Shown here one piece after another: positions 6,357-11,960 of a DNA stretch of 11,960 nt. The stretch is taken from contig CAJKOJ010000058.1 in assembly GCA_905201505.1 (NCBI GenBank), positions 1-11,960 on the forward strand, given 5' to 3'. The DNA is from an uncultured Eubacteriales bacterium. Its GTDB lineage: Bacteria > Bacillota > Clostridia > Lachnospirales > CAG-274. The number at the start of each line of letters is the position of its first letter. Position 1 is the first letter of the stretch. The translations under genes and the position numbers were made by a program. The notes beneath the pieces were generated by a model. That model did not search any database and was not told the origin of the DNA. It saw only the letters and a list, made by a program, of their open reading frames with translations.

Positions 6357-8519
6357 TTAAAAAACATTACATATCTGTTCGCCGGGGATTTTATTATTGT
6401 ATACATAACTGTATATCATATCTCTGTATTCATATACAGTATTCTGAAGTTCAGCCTGCTTTGCTGCATCAGGAACTGTAAGATTTAAGTCTCCGGGTGT
6501 ATCTTCCTGTCCGCCGTTAAAGCTGTAGAATACACCATTCATACTCTTAGCACTCATTTTATCCATCCAATAATTCTGACCGTTATTAAAACTTAATGCA
6601 TTCTCAATATCATACTGAGCAGAACCATTATTCTGATCAAACCCCTTTGCAGGCTTCTGATTAGGTGTATTTTCATGGTCAAAAGCTATACAATTTTTAA
6701 TATATCTGTAAGATGAACTTGGAGTTTCAGCTGAACCAAACTTAAATCCGTTAGGATTTCCCTTCCAATTTCCGCTGTGTATATTATCATAAGTATTGCT
6801 TGTACCCAAGAGCTTTACTGTAACCTTAGGCCAGCTTGACACATTATGTGCATTAAAATCCTTTTCAAATTCAGGATAGCTGTCCAGTATAGCCTGTACA
6901 TAAAGCAAATTCTTATCTAAAGCAAATCCGTGTTCATAGTCATATTCTCCTGTGAATACATAAGGATTACCGTTATTCCATGCAAGACACTCTACATACT
7001 CAACACTGCCTATATAAGGTGTACCTCTGTCATAGCTGTCCCAACCATCGTCACTGTTTTCCCACGCACGGCAGTTGTAGAACTTATTTTGTTCTCCAGC
7101 ATTAAGTTTTACTGAAAATCCGTCAGCATCTGCACCGTTTTTCTGTACTAAGTCACCGTTTCTGTAACTGTCAACAAAACGGAATGTATTATGAGAACCA
7201 CCGTTGGTAACAGACACACCTGAATTGTTGTTATATCTGAACACACAATTTTCAAATGTAGAATAACCTGAACCTGAACCTGAAATTCTTATACCGCAGT
7301 CACCTGCATTCTGAATAATAATATTTCTAAATGTATAATAGCTTCCGCTTAATGATATACCTGTGCCGCCTGAGCCTGAACTTTTAAGACTGTCTCTTAA
7401 AGGAGCAAAATCAAGTACGGCTGCTGTTCCGTCATCATTTGTTAAACCATATATTTCTGTATTTGCATTTGAATTTTGCAGCTTTAATCTTTCAGAACAC
7501 ATTATTGTACCTTTAATGTAAATTTTATTGTTCTTCTTTGCTATTTCAGTCTTTAAATCATTAAAATTATCTACAACAACTCCATCAGAAGTATCCCCGT
7601 TAAATGTTGTTGTTTCTGTTGTAGCGTCACTTACTGTTGTAGTTTCACTTACTGTTGTACCCTCTGTTGTGGATTCTGTTTCCGGTGTTTCACCATTTAT
7701 GGAAATTTCATAAATATTTATACCGCTTCCTGCAGAATACATATATATCTTTCCTGTATAATTAATTTCAAAGCTGTATCTTCTTCCTGTTGTATCAGCA
7801 GATAAAGTCTTTAATACAGTACCATCCTCGGCTGCAACATTAAGTGTTCTTACAGTTGTGCCGCTTGATTTAATTGCCACATCAATTTTATTCTGACCAT
7901 TTATATCAAAAGCAACAGACCTATAATCCTTATTGCCTGAGCCGCCCAGGTTAAGAGCATTAATATATGTAACACCGTTTATTTTTTCATCTGCAGCAAA
8001 CATAGTCATAGGTTTTGCCGCTGTTGCATAGAGTTCAAGACCGTTTACAACAATATTTGATGATATTGTTTCACTAAGCTTTGTAAACTCGTCATTACTC
8101 ATATTCCAGCTTCTGCTATCAGATGTTGTTGTTTCTGTTTCAGCTTCAGTGGTTGTTTCTGTCGCTGTTTCAGTTGTTGCTTCTGTTACTGTTTCTGTTA
8201 CATCTTCTGTTGTTTCTTCAGTTGTTACAACACCGCTTGGCACATATTCTTTATCAAGTACCATCTGCAATATTTCAGCAACATCAGCAGAGTCTAAAAC
8301 ACCGTCTTTATTCAAATCCATATACTTCATATAGTCTGGATTACTTTCAACAGGCATTGTCTCATTTTTCAATACCTTGTTAAGACATACAGCTGCATCA
8401 AGTATATCTACTTTTCCGTCGCTATTTGCATCTCCGTATACAGCACTGTCTGCACTTGCATATACAAGGCCTGACATCGCCATTACAGCAGTTAATAATA
8501 AACTAACAATTTTTTTCAT
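6357..8519 (-). CDS. Secreted pectate lyase, PL9 family, with N-terminal dockerin
   Basis: Extracellular pectate lyase. Modules in order: signal peptide (1 to about 23); two-repeat dockerin (28-90) with both calcium loops intact (Asp30, Asn32, Asp34, Asp41; Asp68, Asn70, Asp72, Asp79); Thr/Glu-rich linker (98-135); putative carbohydrate-binding beta-sandwich (about 136-276); second Thr-rich linker (278-309); and a PL9 parallel beta-helix (about 312-700). The family's calcium site is visible as Asp466, Asp490, Asp491 and Asp494, the same relative spacing as Asp209/233/234/237 in Dickeya Pel9A. GNPNGFKFG holds the likely catalytic Lys593. Between these lies a longer stretch (about 500-585) than in short PL9 enzymes. 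ATG at 8519 has GGAGG (8526-8530) six bases upstream. It is transcribed apart from the PL1 gene. The dockerin at the N-terminus is unusual but known; a cohesin partner is not in this window. Confidence 0.94.
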   Translation of the reverse strand: MKKIVSLLLTAVMAMSGLVYASADSAVYGDANSDGKVDILDAAVCLNKVLKNETMPVESNPDYMKYMDLNKDGVLDSADVAEILQMVLDKEYVPSGVVTTEETTEDVTETVTEATTETATETTTEAETETTTSDSRSWNMSNDEFTKLSETISSNIVVNGLELYATAAKPMTMFAADEKINGVTYINALNLGGSGNKDYRSVAFDINGQNKIDVAIKSSGTTVRTLNVAAEDGTVLKTLSADTTGRRYSFEINYTGKIYMYSAGSGINIYEISINGETPETESTTEGTTVSETTTVSDATTETTTFNGDTSDGVVVDNFNDLKTEIAKKNNKIYIKGTIMCSERLKLQNSNANTEIYGLTNDDGTAAVLDFAPLRDSLKSSGSGGTGISLSGSYYTFRNIIIQNAGDCGIRISGSGSGYSTFENCVFRYNNNSGVSVTNGGSHNTFRFVDSYRNGDLVQKNGADADGFSVKLNAGEQNKFYNCRAWENSDDGWDSYDRGTPYIGSVEYVECLAWNNGNPYVFTGEYDYEHGFALDKNLLYVQAILDSYPEFEKDFNAHNVSSWPKVTVKLLGTSNTYDNIHSGNWKGNPNGFKFGSAETPSSSYRYIKNCIAFDHENTPNQKPAKGFDQNNGSAQYDIENALSFNNGQNYWMDKMSAKSMNGVFYSFNGGQEDTPGDLNLTVPDAAKQAELQNTVYEYRDMIYSYVYNNKIPGEQICNVF
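7593..7688 (-). repeat. Second Thr/Glu-rich linker repeat in the PL9 gene
   Basis: Degenerate in-frame repeat coding residues 278-309 of the PL9 lyase, built from short TTE/SETTT-like units between the putative binding module and the catalytic domain. Such linkers are flexible, often O-glycosylated, and prone to length change. Confidence 0.7.
8115..8228 (-). repeat. First Thr/Glu-rich linker repeat in the PL9 gene
   Basis: Degenerate in-frame repeat coding residues 98-135, mostly TET/TTE units between the dockerin and the putative binding module. The plus strand shows the matching GTTTCTGTT-type tandem pattern. It is expected to be an extended acidic tether. Confidence 0.75.
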
Positions 8520-8566
8520 ATTTATCCTCCTGAATTTTTAGATATACTATACACTATCACATTTCA

Positions 8567-8595
8567 ATAACATATTCAAGCTAAAAAATTGACAA
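8567..8595 (-). promoter_or_regulatory. Candidate promoter of the PL9 lyase gene
   Basis: On the minus strand TTGTCA (8590-8595) is followed after 17 bases by TGTTAT (8567-8572), a 5/6 and 4/6 match to consensus. It would give a leader of about 40 bases with the GGAGG site. Another -10-like TATAGT (8546-8551) lacks a matching -35. Confidence 0.4.
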
Positions 8596-8608
8596 TAATT
8601 TAGCAAAT

Positions 8609-8700
8609 TAACTGTAAATTTATACTATATTAAAAGCACAAAAGTATCATTGTCTTATTTTCTGAATTTATATTTTATTGACATTCATAATTTACAGTTA
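8609..8700. repeat. 12-base inverted repeat in the divergent promoter region
   Basis: TAACTGTAAATT (8609-8620) is the exact reverse complement of AATTTACAGTTA (8689-8700), with 68 bases between. The right arm lies inside the -35/-10 spacer of the murG promoter. The left arm is 13 bases upstream of the candidate -35 of the PL9 gene. This could be a paired operator for one regulator; chance cannot be excluded. Neither predicted transcript contains both arms, so an RNA hairpin is unlikely. Confidence 0.4.
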
Positions 8701-8706
8701 TATAAT
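8678..8706 (+). promoter_or_regulatory. Consensus sigma-A promoter of murG
   Basis: TTGACA (8678-8683) and TATAAT (8701-8706) match the consensus at all 12 positions with the ideal 17-base spacer. Start is predicted near 8713, about 23 bases before the murG ATG. A second TTGACA at 8589-8594 has no well-spaced -10. Confidence 0.85.
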
Positions 8707-8735
8707 GATTATATATAATTCTATGGAGGGTCCGT

Positions 8736-9803
8736 ATGAAAAAGATAGTTTTAACCGGGGGAGGAACAGCCGGTCATGTGACGCCAAATATAGCACTTAT
8801 TCCCCATCTTCAAAAAGCAGGCTATGAAGTTTATTACATAGGCAGCAAAGGAGGTATGGAAGAGGAACTTATAAAAAAGTGCAATATTCCTTACTATGGT
8901 GTAAGCTCAGGAAAATTAAGAAGATATTTAGACAAAAAGAACTTTTCAGATATATTTAAAGTTGTAAAAGGCATATTTCAGGCTAAACATATTATTCACA
9001 AAATAAAACCTGATGTTGTTTTTTCAAAAGGAGGCTTTGTCGCTGTCCCTGTAGTTATAGGTGCGGCAATGAATAAGGTCAGAGTAGTTGCTCATGAATC
9101 TGACATTACTCCGGGACTTGCAAATAAACTCGCAATGCCCTTTGCAACAGCTGTATGCACCACATTTCCGGAAGCTGTAAAGCATATTAAGGATAATAAG
9201 GGCATTTATACAGGCACACCTATAAGAGATATGCTTTTTACAGGAACCAAAGAAAAAGGTCTCAATCTCTGCAATTTCAGTGGAAATAAACCTATAATGC
9301 TTATTATGGGCGGTTCCCAGGGCTCTGTTAAAGTAAACAATTCAATAAGAGAGCTTTTAAATAAACTTTTACCTAAATATGATATTGTACACCTTTGCGG
9401 CAAGGGAAATCTGGATAAAGGGCTTTTAGACAGAGCAGGATATGCCCAGTTTGAATATATTTCAGATGAACTTCCTGATATATTTGCAATGGCTGATTTT
9501 GTTGTATCGCGTGCCGGTTCCAACGCAATATGTGAGTTCCTAGCCCTTCATAAACCAATGCTTCTTATTCCGCTTGGCAGAAACGCAAGCCGCGGAGACC
9601 AGATTTTAAACGCTGAAAGTTTTAAAAAACAAGGCTTTGCAGAAGTCCTTGATGAAGAAATAATGACAATGGGAAGCCTTTTTGACACAATAAATAAAAT
9701 ATATGATAACAGAGAAATATATATAAACAATATGAAAAACTCTCAGGCATCAGACGGAATTAATGCGGTTATGGAAATTATAAATGCAGCCGCTGAAAAA
9801 TAA
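8736..9803 (+). CDS. murG: MurG, lipid II-forming GlcNAc transferase
   Basis: Transfers GlcNAc from UDP-GlcNAc to undecaprenyl-diphospho-MurNAc-pentapeptide (lipid I), making lipid II at the inner face of the membrane. The N-terminal Rossmann half shows GGGTAGHVTPN (8-18, His14) and HESDITPGLANK (120-131). The C-terminal half shows GGSQGS (192-197), SRAGSNAICEF (258-268, Glu267 in the nucleotide-sugar region) and GRNASRGDQ (281-289). Its 355 residues fit the GT28 family. HESDxTPGLANK and SRGDQ resemble the Staphylococcus form of MurG more than the E. coli form. ATG 8736 follows GGAGGG (8725-8730) by five bases. It is not beside mraY, murD or ftsW as in a division cluster; whether it is the only MurG or a second copy cannot be told here. 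It is followed 13 bases later by the stalk-domain gene, probably in one operon. Confidence 0.93.
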   Translation: MKKIVLTGGGTAGHVTPNIALIPHLQKAGYEVYYIGSKGGMEEELIKKCNIPYYGVSSGKLRRYLDKKNFSDIFKVVKGIFQAKHIIHKIKPDVVFSKGGFVAVPVVIGAAMNKVRVVAHESDITPGLANKLAMPFATAVCTTFPEAVKHIKDNKGIYTGTPIRDMLFTGTKEKGLNLCNFSGNKPIMLIMGGSQGSVKVNNSIRELLNKLLPKYDIVHLCGKGNLDKGLLDRAGYAQFEYISDELPDIFAMADFVVSRAGSNAICEFLALHKPMLLIPLGRNASRGDQILNAESFKKQGFAEVLDEEIMTMGSLFDTINKIYDNREIYINNMKNSQASDGINAVMEIINAAAEK

Positions 9804-9816
9804 GGAGGATATTCAA

Positions 9817-10272
9817 ATGAAAAAACTATTATTAATTTTGGCAGCATCTATGCTCATTACAACTGCAGCAATGGCAGCAGAAAGTGTAAATGTTACAGTA
9901 AATAATACACCTGTAGATATGCAGGGTATTATACTAAACGGCAGAACAATGGTTCCTGTAAGAGGAGTTTTTGAACAGCTTGGATATACAGTTGAATGGA
10001 ACTCTGATACAAAAACCGCTGTTCTTACAAAAGGTTCTGATATTGTTGAAATGACTGACGGAAACAGTTACTTCACCTGTAATGGTGACAACATTACTCC
10101 CGACGTTCCTCAGCAGATTGTTGACGGCAGATTTATGCTTCCTTTAAGAGCTGTAGGCGAAGCATTAAATGCAGAAGTTGATTGGGATGCCGAAACAAAA
10201 ACAGCGTCAATTAATCTAAGTACCGGTCTTAAAGTAGCAGATACATTAAATCTTGACGAATTATTTAAATAA
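9817..10272 (+). CDS. Small secreted stalk-domain (copper amine oxidase N-like) protein
   Basis: A 151-residue exported protein of unknown function. It has a signal peptide (1 to about 21, ending AMA-AE) and two copies of the short repeat of the copper amine oxidase N-terminal (stalk) domain: GRTMVPVRGVFEQLGYTVEW (42-61, continuing to 72) and a second at 104-134 with GRFMLPLRAVGEALNAEVDW. These domains are frequent in Clostridia and Paenibacillus surface proteins and are not enzymes; no copper site or oxidase domain is present. No S-layer or other anchor is seen, so it may be free in the wall space or bind a partner. The start is the ATG at 9817, with AAGGAGG (9802-9808) eight bases upstream overlapping the murG stop; an in-frame ATG at 9784 inside murG would put 11 odd residues before the signal peptide. 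Co-transcription with murG suggests a wall-related role (inference). Confidence 0.88.
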   Translation: MKKLLLILAASMLITTAAMAAESVNVTVNNTPVDMQGIILNGRTMVPVRGVFEQLGYTVEWNSDTKTAVLTKGSDIVEMTDGNSYFTCNGDNITPDVPQQIVDGRFMLPLRAVGEALNAEVDWDAETKTASINLSTGLKVADTLNLDELFK

Positions 10273-10278
10273 ATCTTC

Positions 10279-10305
10279 ATCCCGTCATTTAAAGACGGGA
10301 TTTTT
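10279..10305 (+). terminator. Intrinsic terminator after the murG/stalk operon
   Basis: Eight-base-pair stem ATCCCGTC/GACGGGAT (10279-10286 and 10294-10301), seven-base loop, then a T run to 10305. It begins six bases after the stalk-gene stop codon. Confidence 0.85.
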
Positions 10306-10340
10306 AATGGTAATAATATATAATAGAGGAGATTAATAAA

Positions 10341-11030
10341 ATGCCTGATTTTTTTGCTTATCCTACAGTAAACAGTTGGGATGAGAACGTATTTAAACTT
10401 ACACCAAAAGGAATAATAACAGTTATAGTTTTGATAACTTTGCTTATAATTTTTGCAGTTATTTTACAGCCAAAAAAAGCCAAAAACAAATCCTTTTCAG
10501 TAAAACAGCTTGTTTTTTCCGCAATAGCAATGGCACTTGCTCTTGTCACATCAATGATAAAACTTTTTGATATGCCTTTAGGCGGCTCTGTTACATTGAT
10601 GAGTATGCTTTTTATATCGTTAATTGGATACTGGTACGGACCAAAAGCAGGTTTAATGACAGGTTTTGCTTATGGTCTTTTGCAGTTTGTAATCGAGCCG
10701 GTTTTTTACACAATACCACAGCTTATTGTCGATTACCCTTTGGCTTTCGGAGCCCTGGGTCTTTCAGGTTTTTTCTCTGACAAAAAACATGGTCTTCAAT
10801 TAGGCTATATTGCAGGAGTATTGGGTAGACTTACTTTTTCATGGCTTTCAGGTATAATCTTTTTTGCCTCTTATGCCGCATCTTACAATATGAACGCACC
10901 ACTATATTCGCTTTTATACAACGGCTCTTATCTTTTTGCAGAGGCAGCCATAACACTCGTTATTATTTCAGTTCCTTCTGTGTCCAAGGCATTAGGATAT
11001 GTCAGGAACACAGCAAAAAACAATAATTAA
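10341..11030 (+). CDS. thiT: ThiT, thiamine-binding S component of an ECF transporter
   Basis: Membrane substrate-binding component that captures thiamine and works with a shared ECF module (EcfA, EcfA', EcfT, not in this window). The core (about 52-215) has the ThiT pattern: QLVFSAIAMALALV (56-69) as the first helix, GGSVTLMSM (81-89), YWYGPKAGLMTGFAYGLLQF (97-116) and IVDYPLAFGALGLSGFF (129-145), with about six membrane spans. The protein is 229 residues, against about 180-190 for well-known ThiT proteins. The extra part is an N-terminal segment of about 48 residues with one additional hydrophobic span (24-43). ATG 10341 has GAGGAG (10326-10331) nine bases before it. No TPP riboswitch is visible upstream, where a 68-base gap is largely filled by a terminator. 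A weak extended -10, TGG-TAATAA (10308-10316), is the only promoter hint. Confidence 0.9.
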   Translation: MPDFFAYPTVNSWDENVFKLTPKGIITVIVLITLLIIFAVILQPKKAKNKSFSVKQLVFSAIAMALALVTSMIKLFDMPLGGSVTLMSMLFISLIGYWYGPKAGLMTGFAYGLLQFVIEPVFYTIPQLIVDYPLAFGALGLSGFFSDKKHGLQLGYIAGVLGRLTFSWLSGIIFFASYAASYNMNAPLYSLLYNGSYLFAEAAITLVIISVPSVSKALGYVRNTAKNNN

Positions 11031-11035
11031 AATTC

Positions 11036-11066
11036 GGCTGTCCTTCAAAGGACAGTCTTTATTTAT
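11036..11066 (+). terminator. Intrinsic terminator between thiT and the DMT transporter gene
   Basis: Stem GGCTGTCC/GGACAGTC (11036-11043 and 11050-11057, one G-T pair), six-base loop, then a T-rich tail. It starts five bases after the thiT stop. Only about 20 bases remain before the next ribosome site, so the next gene may depend on read-through. Confidence 0.75.
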
Positions 11067-11084
11067 TAACAAGGAGATAAAAAT

Positions 11085-11939
11085 ATGAACAAAAAACAAA
11101 AAGCAATTTTATACATTATCCTTTCAGCCTTTTGCTTTGCACTTATGAACTGTTTTGTAAGACTTTCTGGAGATTTACCAACTATTCAAAAAAGCTTCTT
11201 CAGAAACTTTATAGCAATGATTGCCGCAGGCTTTATTCTTTTTAAAAGCGGCACAGGTCTAAGCTATAAAAAAAAGGATATTCCTCTTTTAATACTTCGC
11301 TCTGCAATGGGCACAATAGGTATACTGGGCAACTTTTATGCTGTTGACAAACTTAATCTTTCAGACGCCTCAATGCTTAACAAACTTTCGCCGTTTTTTG
11401 CAATTATATTTTCAATGTTTTTTCTAAGAGAAAAACCACGCTTTATACAATACTTAGGTGTAATTATTGCGTTTATAGGCAGTCTTTTTATAATAAAGCC
11501 AACACTTGAATTTACAGCTGTTTTTCCTGCCCTTGCTGGTACAATAGGCGGAATGGGTGCAGGTGCAGCTTACACAGCAGTCCGTGCTTTAGGTCAAAGA
11601 GGAGTAAAGGGTCCTTTAATAGTTTTCTTCTTTTCCTCTTTTAGCTGCATAGTTGTACTTCCATGGGTTATTGCAGGTTTTAAACCTATGGAATTATGGC
11701 AGCTGGGATTTCTCCTTTTGGCCGGTATTGCTGCAACAGGCGGACAGTTTACAATTACTGCTGCATATTCAAATGCTCCGGCAAAGGAAATTTCAATTTT
11801 TGATTATACACAGATAATTTTTGCCGCTGTATTAGGTTATTTTATTTTTGCTCAGACACCTGATATATACAGCATAATAGGCTATTTTATTATATGTGCG
11901 GCATCTGTAATTCTTTTTATTTACAACAACAAAGAATAA
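11085..11939 (+). CDS. DMT-superfamily (EamA) transporter
   Basis: Inner-membrane transporter of the drug/metabolite family, 284 residues with ten hydrophobic spans in two EamA repeats (about 8-137 and 150-281). Family features include the first-helix FALMNCFVRLSG pattern (17-28), SDASMLNKLSPFFAIIFSMF (93-112), FLREKPRFIQYLG (112-124) closing the first repeat, and APAKEISIFDYTQIIFAAV (228-246) in the second. The length is normal for the family. The substrate cannot be told from sequence; relatives export amino acids, drugs or metabolites, or take up nucleotide-type compounds. ATG 11085 has AAGGAG (11071-11076) eight bases upstream. It lies 54 bases after thiT with a terminator hairpin between, so a link to thiamine is possible but unproved. 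Confidence 0.9.
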   Translation: MNKKQKAILYIILSAFCFALMNCFVRLSGDLPTIQKSFFRNFIAMIAAGFILFKSGTGLSYKKKDIPLLILRSAMGTIGILGNFYAVDKLNLSDASMLNKLSPFFAIIFSMFFLREKPRFIQYLGVIIAFIGSLFIIKPTLEFTAVFPALAGTIGGMGAGAAYTAVRALGQRGVKGPLIVFFFSSFSCIVVLPWVIAGFKPMELWQLGFLLLAGIAATGGQFTITAAYSNAPAKEISIFDYTQIIFAAVLGYFIFAQTPDIYSIIGYFIICAASVILFIYNNKE

Positions 11940-11956
11940 TCATTATTTTTAATGAT
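11939..11956 (+). terminator. Possible weak hairpin after the DMT gene
   Basis: ATCATTA/TAATGAT (11939-11945 and 11950-11956) with a TTTT loop follows the stop codon directly. The stem is nearly all A-T and no T run is seen before the window ends, so a terminator role is uncertain. Confidence 0.25.
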
Positions 11957-11960
11957 ATTG

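Noticed and set aside
7593..8228. Regular GTTTCTGTT-like repeats considered as a CRISPR array or minisatellite
   Set aside because: The repeats are in frame inside the PL9 gene, degenerate, and without unique spacers; they code Thr/Glu linkers.
8123..8383. Leu/Val-rich plus-strand frames opposite the PL9 dockerin and linker
   Set aside because: These are the complementary reading of the Thr/Glu codons; not real membrane peptides.
9784..9816. Earlier ATG for the stalk-domain protein
   Set aside because: It lies inside murG, lacks a ribosome site and would put 11 charged residues before a typical signal peptide.
10319..10324. TATAAT upstream of thiT as a -10 element
   Set aside because: A start seven bases downstream would remove the ribosome site at 10326-10331, and there is no -35.

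Overview
The window is AT-rich, with strong Shine-Dalgarno sites (GGAGG-type), short gaps and Gram-positive-style genes: stalk-domain (copper amine oxidase N-like) protein, ECF-type ThiT, a Staphylococcus-like MurG, dockerin-like modules and Thr/Glu-rich linkers. This points to a low-GC anaerobic Clostridia, probably a gut or plant-fibre bacterium that attacks pectin. A Monoglobus-like pectin specialist would fit, but the genus is a guess from gene content only.

Left part (69-2576, minus strand): a tight three-gene operon. A multipass UPF0104/YbhN-type membrane protein (putative lipid flippase) is followed, with overlapping reading frames, by pssA and psd. PssA makes phosphatidylserine from CDP-diacylglycerol and serine, and Psd decarboxylates it to phosphatidylethanolamine (PE). 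The membrane protein is the only gene here of unproved function, and its position suggests it moves or handles PS or PE.

Middle (2796-8595, minus strand): two large secreted, multimodular pectate lyases. The 1111-residue enzyme carries an FN3-like N-terminus, a PL1 catalytic domain, a calcium-loop segment, an Ig-like module, a DUF1349/concanavalin-like module and a C-terminal dockerin-like domain whose second repeat is degraded. The 720-residue enzyme carries an intact N-terminal dockerin, two Thr/Glu-rich linkers around a putative carbohydrate-binding module, and a PL9 catalytic domain with its calcium aspartates. Each has its own candidate promoter and a strong terminator, so they are separate transcripts.

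Right part (8678-11939, plus strand): a textbook consensus promoter drives murG and, 13 bases later, a small secreted stalk-domain protein. thiT (thiamine-binding ECF component) and a DMT/EamA transporter follow, separated by intrinsic-terminator hairpins in gaps too short for obvious separate promoters. The 216-base divergent region between the PL9 gene and murG holds both promoters and a 12-base perfect inverted repeat with one arm near each.

No tRNA, rRNA, CRISPR array, insertion sequence, riboswitch or phage gene was recognised. I see no clearly new defence or mobile system. The most interesting leads are the flippase-like gene tied to PE synthesis, the modular design of the two lyases, and the shared divergent control region.
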